Source: Paraescarpia echinospica
Lineage: Eukaryota > Annelida > Polychaeta > Sabellida > Siboglinidae
Direction: 5' to 3'
Length of the DNA stretch: 64,000 bases
Assembly: GCA_020002185.1 (NCBI GenBank)
Contig: CM034533.1
Span: forward strand, 45,646,562-45,710,561
Both the position numbers and the translations under genes were made by a program. Below, piece after piece: positions 45,253 through 58,560 of the stretch; positions within the stretch are counted from its first letter, which is position 1; each line of letters begins with the position of its first letter. Below the pieces are notes generated by a model. That model had not been told where the DNA came from. It saw only the letters and a list, made by a program, of their open reading frames with translations, and ran no database searches.

Positions 45253-45770
45253 AAAAAATACGTAGATACGTGTACAATATTAAACTGCTAACATGCTATC
45301 ATAGTCATTAAAACTGTATTATTGTATGTGATATGTATGGATATGTATTATATATATATATATATATATATATATCAGCATATGGATATTGTATTTGTGC
45401 ATATACACATGTTTTTTTTACAAGTATATTGATGTGTACTATTGACAACTAGTATTTGTTTATTTAAACATATCTTTAATACTCCAATACATATATGTAA
45501 TCAAGTAATCTCGGTTTCTTTTCTTTTCCTGCACATTTACATTTGCACTTCCTTCGGTAAAATTGAGTTGAAACGAATTATTATTGTGGCTCCTATGAGA
45601 GCGACTGTTATTGTCTTAATAGGAGTCACAGACCCCATCTAATTTGAAATTACACTGCATTTGTATATATGAATATATATGCCTATTCATGTTACGTTAA
45701 TTTGATATTATACATATATTGTAATTGGGGTCTAAATAAAACTTTCTTGTCTTCTTGTCTTGTCTTTTCT

Positions 45771-47225
45771 GCTACATCCAGCTGCATTTTTCATTCGGTG
45801 CTGTCTAACACCACTCCCGTTAAAGGCAGTCTTGGAGTACTTTCGAATATTCTCCTGCTGTTGTAGTCAGTGGCGATGTTGTCACCTCTTCTTTCTGACA
45901 ACATCTGGAATATTAACGTACAACTATTTAATTTCTTCAATGAAGGTACCGCATTGTACAATGCATAGTATCTATAAAAATTGTAACAAAATTACATATT
46001 TTGTCTCACCATAAGGTCACATAAAATAATTTTACTTTACTTTTATAAAATAATTCCCGGTTTCTCATCAGCACAAGAATTTTAAAATAGCTTCCACAAA
46101 ATTTTATTTTGAAATATAATTATCCTTTGATTAAATATTCATGCAATAATTCTGCGCAAAAAGAGAAAACTATTTCACACCAAACCAAAGGAATGTGCCT
46201 ACTTGTAAGAAATACATTCAGTACACATCTTAAGACTTTTAAGTTGTTAATTGTTGATGATGAGTTGCTTTGATAGTTGTTAGTACCGCCACCACGATCA
46301 ACATAGACACATTTACCACAACTCGCACCTCTCATTTACATTTTAATAAAGTTCTGATGAGAAACCTAAAACTGTTTTATATAGCCCTAAAGTAAAGCGA
46401 CATAAATGACAGAAATTGTGTGGGCCATAACACCTAGTGTAAGCACTTCATCCATCACACATTTACCCTCTCACACTAACAAACAGGAACAGGCAGCACA
46501 GGGACAGCATTTGTTGTTGATGAGACACGTTCATCTTCATCATATCATCGTCATCCATAGCCTATAGGGCGGCCACAATCATGGCATCGGGTTATTCTGC
46601 CCCACATTCTATTTAATATTTTACGCGTAAATATCAAGTTTCTACAGAATCAAATGTGTGCTTATAAAGTCATGCCAAAATTAATATATTTGAATAGTCT
46701 AGAAATATACAAAGATTTACAACCGAATGTCTAAAATGTACCCTTTTCCCGGAGCTCTGCTTTTTGTTTCCTCTGACTCAGTCTGTTCTAAGAGGCGGTA
46801 CACCGTAGTGTCAGATATCACTACCCCAGTGCTCCAGTCGAGGGAGGCCCAATTGCTGATAAATGACTTCGGGCCGATTGTGGCGTGCTGGCTGGGATAT
46901 TACTACATCTTCCAAATTCCACTGAGCAATTTAGTGGAATAAAAGGGAAATTAGGTGCATTTTAAATTAAAATGTCGTTTAATGACACAATAGCAATAGC
47001 GAAAACAAGCATTTAAATCAGCATATTTTTACTAGGGGTGTTGCTAAAAATCCTTTCATTTGATTACCCCGGTCGTTTTGATTTGCCTTCAGCACACTTT
47101 ATCTTGCATAATGCCCCCCATACTCAATATAAATATTGTCATGATACTTTAATTTATCAGACTTTGTTAAGGGCACTTTAACAAGAGATAAGTCATGAAA
47201 GGGCACTTTAAGGAAGGCTCGTTGT
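45771..47225. other. No gene seen
   Basis: Downstream of the LINE tail I find only short readings. A 71-codon frame at 46727-46942 is unrecognised. Confidence 0.4.
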
Positions 47226-47960
47226 AAAAATGTGATCCCTATTCTTCGCCAACGGCACTGGCTACCTATTCAACAGCGCATTACATTCAAGATCGCTGTG
47301 CTTACGTACAAAGCGCTGCACAAAAACCTCTCGCCTGTCAATATGCAGAAGCTCGTGCGTGTCTACATGCCAGCCAAACGTCTTCGGTCTGCTGACTCCA
47401 ACGCTCTAGTTGTCCCGAGCACACGCAGCAGAGCCGGTGACTGTACATTTGCTCACGCAGCGGCAGCAGTATGGAACGCTCTGCCGTCAAGTGTTACCAG
47501 CAAAACATCACTGGACTCATTTAAATCTGTGTTGAAGACTCACCTGTTCACCTCAGCGAGCGTATATGTAACTCGGACGATTATCAACACTCCCTTACCA
47601 TAGCTGATTGATGTGTAACGTTTATTTATTTATCTATATATTACGTTTAGCCTAATTTATTGATGTTTACATTAAGCTTAGTTTACTTATTAAAATAACA
47701 ATACTATGACCTTAATTATTAATTTTTATTTTATGATATTTATATCACATTCCTTGTCTACTTCTACTATACTTGTTGTCTTAATTATTATTATTATTAG
47801 TTAATTTTATCTATGATATAACATCTATGATATAACAACTATTGTTTTTATTCAAATGCATTATATGTTAAAAAAATATGTATGTCATTGTAAAGCGCTG
47901 TAAACAACATTGGATGTGGCGCTTAACAAAATAATTATTACTATTATTATAAGAACATTG
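47226..47960 (+). mobile_element. 5'-truncated LINE 3' end
   Basis: The frame 47232-47603 reads RQRHWLPIQQRITFKIAVLT, PAKRLRSADSNALVVP, AAAAVWNALPSSV and LKTHLFTSA, the conserved C-terminal tail of CR1/L2-type ORF2. The 3' UTR ends with the common CATTGTAAAGCGCTGTAAAC, then GGCGCTTAAC text and an (ATT)n-like tail at about 47930-47950. Everything upstream of the tail is missing, typical of incomplete reverse transcription. Confidence 0.75.
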
Positions 47961-48299
47961 GTGCCTGTGTAGTGTAAGGATTTAATCACACACCGACATT
48001 TTCGAAAGCGCTCCATATTCACCAAGTGCACTGATCTGACCAACGGCTGTACGTTTACTGTGCGCAAGCCATACGTCACGCTTGGGTGAACACTGGTTGG
48101 GGCGGCATTAATGCGGTATTGGCGTGTCTGTTTACTCAAGTAAAAGGGGTGTACAATAAAAATTATTGACGACAGACGGGGGATTCAAAGTTACAAGGAA
48201 GTTGTTATTTGGAATTCCCGGCACGTACCCCACGATCATCTGAATAGAATATCTCAAGGCAACTATTTAATGTTGATAGTTAATTTTATGTAAAATATG

Positions 48300-48800
<501 letters not shown>

Positions 48801-49197
48801 TGGTGAATGGGTGGATATGTGCGTGTACATGTCAACATCTCGTTGGTAACATATAGCATGTCTAAAAAATAAGCCGAAGTCAGTAACCACGCCACTTCAC
48901 ATGAGTCTGGAGAACTGAGATTAAGATATTCAACTTCTGAGAACAGAACACAACCTTTTCCGTTTGACACAACGGTAGAATTAATTTGTGTAAAATGTGC
49001 TTAATGTTAACCTATCCTAACACAAACGCAAATACGGTAAAAGCCATAATTTATAATAAGTTATGATACAAAGATGTATTGTATGGCAACCTAAAGAAAT
49101 GGCGCGAAGATATACAAATTATATGTATATTTTTTCGTCTATTAGACTTGCCGTTACCAAATAATACATGCTGTGCTGAAATTTTGCGAAATCCAAT

Positions 49198-49815
49198 AAA
49201 ACGGCATATCTCGGCTCAAAGAGGAGGGTAAATTATGGACAAACCCACACAAATTGAAAAAAAAAAAAATTAATAGTGTATGTAATCAAAGAAACACTGT
49301 TCGTGATGTAAGCCAGTCTGTACCCAACGAACAAATGTGATAAAACGGCCGATATTTTAATTGATTAGGGGTAAAAAATAATGGACGCACCCCAATAATT
49401 TTCTGATTCCGTTCAAAAAGCTAAATTTAATAGCCAATGTATGCAGAGATAAACATTTCGTGAAGTTACCCTGGTTGTATCCATATACAATGTAGAAAAA
49501 GTGGTATAACGGCAGATTTTGTTTGATAAGGGGTAAAAACAATATACCCACCCAAACAGCTTTCTGACTTCGATCGAAAAGTTGGAGATACTAACAAAAC
49601 GAAGCAGAGAAAAAAGTTTGATGATGTAACCGGATTGTATCCATATCCGATGGAGAAATGTAGTAAAACGGCAGATTTATTTGGTAGGTGGTGAAAAATA
49701 ATGGACCCACCCAAAATAATTGCTAACTCCGATCAAAAAGTTAAAGCTACCAACATAAGGAAGCTGTGGAACAAGTTTGGTGATTTTATCCGGTCTGTCC
49801 CCATATCCAAAAAAA
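49198..49815. repeat. Diverged ~155-bp tandem satellite, ~4 copies
   Basis: AAAACGGCAGAT-like starts recur at about 49199, 49343, 49506 and 49665. Each is followed by GGTAAAAAATAATGGACCCA-like text, TCTGACTCCGATCAAAAAGT-like text and a TATCCATATCC ending. Copies differ at perhaps a fifth to a third of positions, so the array is old. Confidence 0.75.
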
Positions 49816-50627
49816 TATGTCGCTCAGGTACCTGACTAATACCGATGCGACAGCTTCAGTATAATTAGGTCCCATGTGGGCATATGGCCTTGAAAGTATC
49901 TCGTGTGAGTAATTGTCGTAAAACATGTAAAGATAAAAGCTACCTGCATACGGGAAGACTTGAAAGGGTTTCTTCTAGAAGCCCGAACCGCAAACACTGG
50001 AAAACTCTCCCGTAGCAAAAAACAAACAGATGTGGCATCACGTGGTTCTACGGCCTCTTTACTCAGTGAATTCAAACGCAAACCAAAAAGGCGATGTTTT
50101 GAAGATTAATAGCATTTTTAAACGCAGCTGTCGAGTGAAAAACTTATATGTTCTTTACCCTGCGGTCGTAGTCCACGGTGACTTGGGAATGACGATTGTG
50201 GCAAATCCACGTAGGCTATGCACCGCCGTGATGTCTTCCTGATAAAGATAACATTATAACTAATATTTGTCCTTAAACATCATACATGTAAGTCTAACTA
50301 GTATCGGTCACATCTTATCAGTCTTGCCAACCTACTAACTATATCACAGTTTGCGTCGTTAGCATGCATGGGCGTTCACGGCAATGAGATGATACGGTAA
50401 GAACACGTTTAACCACATAAGTTACATTGCTCGAGGTACAATACAACTGTTTCGACCTTATAACTAAACAAGGAAGTTTCCTAAGTTCTACCAAGTTGTG
50501 ACCATCCGTTTAAGACCAAAAACTTAAATAAAACTTAAATTGTAAATAATTAATCGATTAGTCGTATATATATATATTTATAATTATATATACTGGGTGG
50601 AGATGCATTTACACCGCCAACGAGTAA
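49816..50627. other. No gene seen
   Basis: No coding region recognised on either strand. Confidence 0.4.
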
Positions 50628-50629
50628 GC

Positions 50630-50662
<33 letters not shown>

Positions 50663-50770
50663 TGTGTGCGTGCGTGCGTGCGTGCGTGCGTGTGTGTGTG
50701 TGTGTGTGTGTGTGAGTGTGTGTGTGTGCGTATGTCTGCGTGCGTGCGAGCGTGGGTGGGTGTGTGCGTA
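50628..50770. repeat. (TG)n/(TGCG)n microsatellite
   Basis: TG repeat with TGCG interruptions. Confidence 0.95.
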
Positions 50771-52553
50771 TGGTAGCACTGTGTACACGCAAGCACTTAT
50801 GTTATTTGTATGTTGATAATGTTACAGCAGTGGAACGAGATGCACGTATTAAACACAGGGACGCCCCCCACGTTCTTTTAGTCCACTTCACTGACATATT
50901 ATAACCTCACTTCCTGTTCCGCGGTCATTCAGGCGACCATTTGAGTCATTCGTGTCCGCATTTGTTAACCAAGGGCGTTTTCTTTCGTGTGCCAACGTTC
51001 GGTCAATGCGGCAAGATTGCGAAATATACATTTGAATAGACCAGGAGTATCACCTGTCATATCTACGTACGGAATCAGCCATGCGTGTCACACTTGGCGC
51101 CCGTTATAACACCAGTAATAGACGCCGTTGTTGTTCCATTGATTACGTGTAGACTTGCCACACTGCAGCCTTCATTATTCTCGATATGGGGAGCGTACCT
51201 TTTTATCAGTATGCCTACCGTGTCTTGGTTTGCGTCAAACGATCTTGCCAGGTGTTATCGCCAGTCACGCGTGACGATCCGAAATGTTTGTGTTTGACAT
51301 CGCTACGACCGTTTGACATTACTGTAGATGTTTGTATTTGCCTTCGTCCAACCTGGTGCAAATTCGTCAGTAATCAGAACGAGAACTATGCCTGATTTAG
51401 TGTTAGTCATAAACACACGTGTGCATATTTGTTGTTATACTCATTATTGTACGTGAGTTTAGCATGCTGTTGTCGCTTAGATATGAATAGGTTGTGACCA
51501 TTTACAATTATAGCGCAATGTTCAGTACGTAGGACTGCTCAACACCACTTAAGTGTTAACCAGCATGCGATCTTTTCGTTCAAGTACCAACCATATTTTC
51601 TCATGGAATTACGTGTTCTGTCTTATGTGTTCTTCCTTCCTTGTTTTCAAGTATCCCTCTCCTATCTGAGGGTTGGGGGTATTGACACTTGGTAAAAAGG
51701 AAGTCGTTAACTTTTTTTTTTAAATGTCCCCTTTCGCTGGTTGCTGAAATGTCTCTGCCGTGTTACGAAATTACAATTATCCGGTCACATATATTCTCTC
51801 CATTGTAACGTGGTAGTAAAACAGAGTAATTGAATTGAGTTCATAATCATATTGTTGCTGTGATCGGTCATGTGCAAGTTGAACTAGATAACACATGGAA
51901 CTTAACTTATTAAAACCGTTTGAATTTACACACACACACTGACATTCTTACATTCTCTGGTACTTCCTGTTGTTACTGCTGCATCATTGCGTTGTGCTGT
52001 GAGCAGTCCAGGTGTCTGCCAGTCACTGTAAGTAATACGCGCAATTGGCATAACAAAAGTGTGCATGCCTGTGGATAACTTAGCGAACGTGTGAATAGCC
52101 TTATGTTATAGTGTATTATAGAGCCAGACCACTTTACAAATTGTCATCGAATTCTGACAACAGGCTATCAAAAATAGTGCAATACATTGTCCAATCATTT
52201 AACCGAAGCTAAATAATAAATGTAGACAATTACAACATATAGGTTTTATCATTATTAACAAAATGATTCTGAAACGAATCGTGTGAACAAAACAAACATA
52301 TATATTTAATGAACCTCGATTATTAGTGGCGAGAGGTGCACCGATCACTTATCGCCGAACGTCAATCATGTGCAAATTTATAAGCGGTGACGCATCACGA
52401 TTGGACGACCACATATTGCTGTCACCGCCACGACTGACAGTGGTCGATACACCGTCACGTGGCGCGGGCACGGTCGAAGATAGACCAGCACTGTCATATA
52501 TTACAGACACGTCGAAGTTGGTTCACTGTCGGACTCAGCACCCGGCAAGCATC
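50771..52553. other. No gene recognised
   Basis: Nothing assignable. The last 230 bases upstream of the candidate exon are open in the exon's frame (from 52326) and relatively GC-rich, so they could be 5' UTR or additional coding sequence. Confidence 0.35.
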
Positions 52554-52640
52554 ATGTCGGTCTTCGGGTGGACACCAACAGATAAACAGACGGACCTCGT
52601 GAAGGATTTTGAAAATGAGGAATACAACGACCCGGGCCAG
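52554..52640 (+). CDS. Candidate 5' coding exon, unknown gene
   Basis: ATG at 52554 opens 29 codons, MSVFGWTPTDKQTDLVKDFE and on to NDPGQ, ending exactly at a consensus donor CCAG|GTAAGT (phase 0). The acidic, Lys-containing composition differs from the flanks, and the frame is open upstream to 52326. No downstream exon was found with confidence in the window, so the gene may extend far away or this may be chance. Confidence 0.4.
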
Positions 52641-53740
52641 GTAAGTCATGCTCGCGCATTTTGACATGTTTAAAAAAAAAAATTAAACCGCCTTTGTATG
52701 TTCCATTATGCTAAACCACCCTCATAACCAAGAGGTGATAATAATATTATTATTAACCGGAAGTTCGTGGAATAAGCTATACTTCGTCCCACCTGCTGTC
52801 TTGGTCGTGCAAAACAACCAACTACAAAGAGCAATTCGACGATCTTGCGCAATAATGCTGATAGCTGGTGTTAACTATTTTGAACTATTCTGTATACTAG
52901 TTTAACATTTCGTGGGAGTAACATTCAAATTGCAAATAATGTTGGCATATTAAAAGTTACTTGGCGGGCAGTGTACATTCGACGGAAAGCAGATATTGAA
53001 TGCGGTATTCTGTACCAGGAAGGTTAACGTTAAGGAAGACCACGGGAATGTCACTGTGGGCTATTAACATTGGCTTTTATTTAAATAATCATAATTGCTT
53101 CCGCGCGAGCACAAAGCGTGAATCCCTACACAGGCCCACACACGCACTCACTCAAGCTCGTACACACGCAGACGCACAGAGCGTGCGAAATGCTAACAGT
53201 TTACCTAAACAACACAGACGTTCATAGTATGTTTACCAAGTTAATATTGATACCGCAGGTAGGCCGACAGTTACGCCAACTGCCCGAGGTTCAATAACTG
53301 GAAAGTCAAGAGAGACGTGTGAAATGCGGCTAATCCTGTTACAGAACTAAGTAGTACTTTTGTTCTTTAGACGACATCGTGAAATGCAGGTTCTGTCTCT
53401 GTGATTGCAAAACTATCCACACAGGTCTACCAAGTGAATGTTGGATTGACCATTCATAGATATAAATTGGATTGAGAGATTGCTATCAACAGAATAGCTT
53501 GTGTGAACAGTTATACCGTGGGGTAGCAACGACACAAATGCACAAATCAAACTATACACAGTGAGACATTGTAGAAAAACTTGTGGTTAGACAAATATAC
53601 ACAAAGAGCGGAACAGTACGCGTGGATTAAACATGAGAGCACACGCGAAAGAGGGAGTTATCTGTGAAAGTCACTAACAATTATATTTGCCTGTTTCCAT
53701 GACATGTTTACATACCAAACGGGAGGTACTTCCCATTTAC
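52641..53740. other. No further exon recognised
   Basis: Would be intronic if the candidate exon is real. No acceptor-flanked coding segment stands out. Confidence 0.35.
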
Positions 53741-53888
53741 TCCCTCCCTCCCTCCCTCCCTCCCTCCCTCCCTCCCTCCCCCTCCTCCTCCCTCCCTCCT
53801 CCCTCCCTCCCTCCCTCCTCCTCCCCTCCCTCCCTCCTCCCTCCCTCCCTCCTCCCCTCCCTCCCTCCCCTCCCTCCCTCCCTCCCTC
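53741..53888. repeat. (CCCT)n/(CCTCC)n microsatellite
   Basis: Pyrimidine-only tract of about 150 bases, a potential triplex/H-DNA-forming sequence. Pro/Ser/Leu ORFs are artefacts. Confidence 0.95.
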
Positions 53889-55560
53889 GTTGGGCCAACT
53901 TACCCACTACAATCCTATACCATGATGCCTTATCAGCCTGTTGTGCTTTTTGTATTGATTGTTGTCAGGGTATGACAGTAAACGTCAACTTGGTATTTCA
54001 GTGGAATAAGCGGGTAACGTATTTTTAAATAAACGGATCATTTAGTGATGCTGGCATTGACCCGATGGATAAATTTTAATCTGGACATTTTACTTAACAA
54101 CTGAGCTCTTTCGTTTGTTTACACGACCATACTTCTCAGCTTAGTGCCCCGAACACAAAACAGGCCTACTTTGATTTTGTTTGAGTGATCACAAGGCAGA
54201 CTTTGTGTGCAATGACAGCTCATTGGGAGGAAGGAATTTCTAGAAAAGGCACACTGTTTTATAACAAAACAGATCATGCCAAAACAGTAATTTATTTTTA
54301 AAATCCACAACGGCAAAAATTGCACACAGTTTCGGTGACACATTCCGCAGAGAGTTTAACACTGGGAACTTTTCAATGTGGTTTGGTTGTTTGAAATATG
54401 TCGATATTCTATAAAAAAAATCAGATGTCTTTCAATAGCTATACTTCAGCAAAGAAATAACCCTTGCGCTGCTTCAACGACACATTCGCCGAGTACTGCG
54501 TTAGCTCCTGCGTTAGCTCAAGTTTGGGCTGTTTGGAGTATATCACCTAAGACCTAAGTACATAGACTATTGTTAGTTAATAATATAAGTGAAAGCAGCT
54601 TTAAAGCAGCTTATTGTGCCAATGCGCTATTTATCTGAGATTTCTACATTATACTCAGAACTGTCGTATCCTCTATGCAGCAAGCTAGAATGACGCACGA
54701 AGCGGTGAAAACATACCGATCCACTGCCCGACCAGTTTTGACGATCATCTGACGAATACAGTCACATATACGACTCGTAAACTTATTTTAGTAAGCTCAC
54801 ATTGTTAATGTTCGGTTTAGAAAACTGTGTATTTTCTCCGGACAACTACGTAAATTGGTAGAGGTAAATTGTTATACATCGCGATATCCTGTCACTAGGA
54901 CTGCTTAAAAGCATTGCACATCACCATCTGGCAGATGTATTCCAATGCATACCATTTTGACATCTCTGGAAAGTCCTCACGTATTCAACAAGTGTAACTG
55001 ACCGGAGAAAAAAATGTGAACACAAACCACATAATTATTTCAAAACTTATCTATGTTTCTTGGCTAAACTAGGCACCACAGATTCGACGTTGACAATAAT
55101 AATAATAATAATAATAATGAAAACAACAACAAATGCTTATACAGGGTCTAAATCCTAGAGAAACCGAGACTATTATTCAACCAAGAAGAACAAAAAGACA
55201 TCGCCAAGCCAATTTATGTTAAATATATACTGCAGTGCCGTCCGTATATGACATGTTACTGCTTATAAAAACACATTGTGCACTATTCATCGAATTCGGT
55301 AACTGAATTACCTACACACCACAAAGCCGGGTATATGTGTATATTCTTGCAAACTCAGAATAGATGTTGCAAGATGTGAATCTATTTCCGAAACTGTACA
55401 ACTATTCATGGTCAAGTTATGGTCTAGTTACAGGTCCGTAGGAGTCATGGAGCGTAGGAGAACGTATATTGTCGTGTTGTTTGCAAGGAGATTCAATTTG
55501 GTTTATTTCTTTAAAACGCCAAATATCCAGGTTCCACCTATTCCCTACCTATAATATTGG
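53889..55560. other. No gene seen; one (AAT)n tract
   Basis: No gene recognised. An (AAT)n microsatellite lies at about 55095-55120. Confidence 0.4.
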
Positions 55561-55569
55561 GTAAACGGA

Positions 55570-56145
55570 CAAAACACCACTGGTAAAAAACCCACTCGAA
55601 CATAATCCCAGACTACTAAAACCCCACTTGGACATAATCCCACTCCAGTTACATTTTATTCAGAAATGTCAACAATTCAAGAATTCAAATACACTGTATT
55701 CGACAAAATATTTACCTGAACAATGTATGTCAGTGAAATGAACATGAATACCAACAATTAAACAATTTTAATGAACTTATTGTAATCACATCAAAATACA
55801 ATTCAAATATTGTCAAATTTTTCCATCGGACATAGTGTCCAATGCCCTTCAGCACCACAGGAATGGTCTTCACACTATCCCGCCTGTCTGTAGATACAAC
55901 ATCTTTTTAAATTTTATTCAAAAATGTCAACAATTCAAGAATTAAAATATTCTTCGAAATCATCACATCACATGACCAATCTCGTGAATCTGAAATGCAT
56001 ATTATTATTTTGTAACAAAACATTATTGTTTATTCTGCTGAAGAATTATTACTCGAATGGGGTTGTGTCCAAAAGTTTCATTGGTGAGTGGGGTTCTGTC
56101 CGACTGGGGTACTGTCCAGTGGGGTTATGTCCAAAATCCCTTCTG
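55570..56145. repeat. Inverted/direct repeat element (CCCACT..GACATAATCCC)
   Basis: Left side: CCCACTCGAACATAATCCC and CCCACTTGGACATAATCCCA. Right side: inverted counterparts such as GTGGGGTTCTGTCC and AGTGGGGTTATGTCC at 56090-56130. Inside, ATGTCAACAATTCAAGAATT occurs twice as a direct repeat (about 55667 and 55924). This looks like a non-autonomous mobile element with compound ends. Confidence 0.55.
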
Positions 56146-57209
56146 AATCCATAGTATTGACCTAGATAAGTGTCGTTTAACAAATCCTTGTATGTTAGTT
56201 AAAGGGTGGTATGTTAACAAGACCGCATGTGGGGTCAAGCAGAAGGATAGACGAGGTTGCCGGGGGTAATGCCATTATTCTTGTCTGATACAATATGGCA
56301 TGTTTATATGGCGTCTGCTACAACTATAAAAACTGACGATGTTTTACACGCGATGTTCAGATATACGACCTCGAGTTATCCGGACGATCGAGCAATTGGT
56401 CATTAACGCAGGCGTGAGGGCGTGAGGGCGTGAGGGCGTGAGGGCGTGAGGGCGTGAGGGCGTGAGGGCGGGAGGGCGGGAGGGGTGGGAAAGCAAATAA
56501 ATGGCACAGAAGAGGACATGCAGTCAGCCAGACAGGAGGATACTCAAAACGAAAGGCAGACAGTTTGATATTTCTAAAATACCGCCCGATGAAGACAAAT
56601 GGACAGACGACAACCGGATAGTTTCAATGGGTAAATAATTGCGACATTAATATATTATGCACTTTGCGTATATTTGTTCAAACAAGCGAGCTAAGAATGA
56701 ATCAGCAAGAATAGACTGAAGCACCGTTGAGCGCGCAAGTGTGGTACGGTCTTTAAATGCCAAACTGCTATGAAATGGCGCAACGACGTATGTTAGCCTA
56801 TGGACTTGTATCCGTCTTAAGAAATGTCGATTTTTGACCTAACTTGCCTCAAGATAATACTAAGAACGTTACTTCTACGAAGGCTTCACAATAACATTAT
56901 ATTACCATGAATGGTAACGTATAGCCTATAAGTCACCAGTTCAGTGCTCCCTACGTTCCGGACAGAGTTATCAATTGTATCTCCGGATCAGTGAGTCAGC
57001 GTTGACGTCAGCCACTGAAAACATCGACAGATCAGGCATGGGAGCACACACAAGGAAGTATTTGCTCGGCGGTTATATGAATCGCATCATTCTATAGCGA
57101 TTTGATATTGATTTATGGAATTATTCATCGGATGATCGACTAAACTTGCGGAATGTCATCAGCTTGATTGATCAGACGATCTGGGAAATTCCGTGTTTTA
57201 CATGGTTAT
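56146..57209. other. No gene seen
   Basis: Contains the 8-bp tandem array at 56407-56480 and otherwise nothing recognised up to the inner end of the right arm. Confidence 0.4.
56407..56480. repeat. GGCGTGAG octamer tandem repeat
   Basis: About nine copies of an 8-bp GGCGTGAG unit, the last ones changed to GGCGGGAG. Confidence 0.95.
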
Positions 57210-57224
57210 GTTTATGTATGTGGG

Positions 57225-57345
57225 CAAACGTGGGCAGAGTGGGTCTTCACCCGTACGATACAAACAAACGTGGGCAGAGTGGGTCTTCACCCGTACGATA
57301 CAAACAAACGTAGGCAGAGTGGGTCTTCATCAGTACGATACAAAC
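57225..57345. repeat. 40-bp tandem array, right arm
   Basis: Three copies of the GTGGGCAGAGTGGGTCTTCA unit, the inverse of the array beside the assembly gap at 18812. Confidence 0.9.
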
Positions 57346-57574
57346 AAACACCTTATTGCCACATTATTATAATTACACAATAATCAGTTTAAATGTGTAA
57401 TGTAATAGCAGATATGTTGTAAATATTCACACAAATTGAAATGACATGATTTATTAGAACATCTGAGTTAATAAGGATGCCTGATCCTTGTGTTGCGCTG
57501 CATGATAACAAAGGGAGAAATGTCCAGCGTGGGAAGAATATCTAGGGGTAAGGTAGACTATTACATCTGTCAGG

Positions 57575-57838
57575 GATGAATGAGTGAGTGAGTGAGTGAG
57601 TGAGTGAGTGAGTGGGTGGGTGAATGAGTGGGTGAGTGAGTGAGTGAAGTCGTGAGTGTGAGTGTGTGAGTGAAAGAGTGAATGAGTAAACTCGTCAATG
57701 TGTGAGTGAGTGAGTGAACTCGTGAGTATGTGAGTGACCTCGTGAGTGAGTGACCTCGTGAGTGAGTGGCCCCGTGAGTGTGTGAGTGACCTCGTGAGTG
57801 AGTAACCTCGTGAGTGAGTGAATGAGTGAGTGAGTCAG
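57575..57838. repeat. (GAGT)n microsatellite, right arm
   Basis: Interrupted GAGT/GTGA tract, the counterpart of the (ACTC)n tract at 18240-18415. Confidence 0.95.
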
Positions 57839-58429
57839 GTTATAATCCTCTCGTTGTCGACTGACCGCCTTTCAACGGCGTATAACATTCAAGGGGGATC
57901 CGCATGTTTGCGTCAACGAGGCGCGTTAATTGTACGAGTTCTCGCTACGGTACAAGTCTACCTCGCCATGTGGCTGAGCAAGAAGAAGAAAACCAAAACT
58001 GTTCCGTGTGGAAATACGTAGGCGTTATAAATACGCTGCAGACCGAGTCCCACATAACGTACACCTGAACATTTCCTATGTAAACAGCGTTTCTTGGTAG
58101 TAAATATAACGAACCCAAAATTGTTTCCCTGGTCAAAATTATTGTTTTGAAGCTATTTCTCCGAAGACGTTATATAAAAACAAACAGTCTAGCCTAAGGC
58201 GCATGAATCTGTACGCAATAAAAAACACAAGGCACGCTTTCTCCATGACGTTTCAGTTACAAATGTGCCTTTACTTTATTAATATAACTTGGGCGATTGT
58301 CCGACTTGGCAGTGGTGTTTTGTTGATAGAGAGTTTTCCTGACATTTACCCGTTACTGTAATTATGTACAACTTGCAAACTGGGATCACAAGAACTCAAT
58401 AAATAAACACGGAAAATATGCTTACGCAA

Positions 58430-58560
58430 CGCACGCACGCGTATAGGCACACTCCCACAAACGCACACACACGCGCTCACGCGTACGCGCACACATGCAC
58501 ACATGCACGCGCGCACACACACACACGCACCCAGACACAACCACACACATGGGCAATGTC
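58430..58560. repeat. (CA)n/(CG)n low-complexity tract, right arm
   Basis: Counterpart of the TG tract at 17520-17660. Confidence 0.9.

Larger units (their letters stand above)
40690..45770 (+). mobile_element. LINE with L1-type ORF1 and broken ORF2
   Basis: A 5-kb non-LTR retrotransposon: intact ORF1 (40705-41394), a long AT-rich spacer, ORF2 endonuclease and RT with several disruptions, then a 3' UTR containing a (TA)n tract (45345-45374). It ends after AATAAA with TCTTG repeats (about 45742-45770). The 5' limit is unknown. The endonuclease and RT motifs are of the Jockey/CR1/I superfamily; the precise clade is not resolved by eye. Confidence 0.8.
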
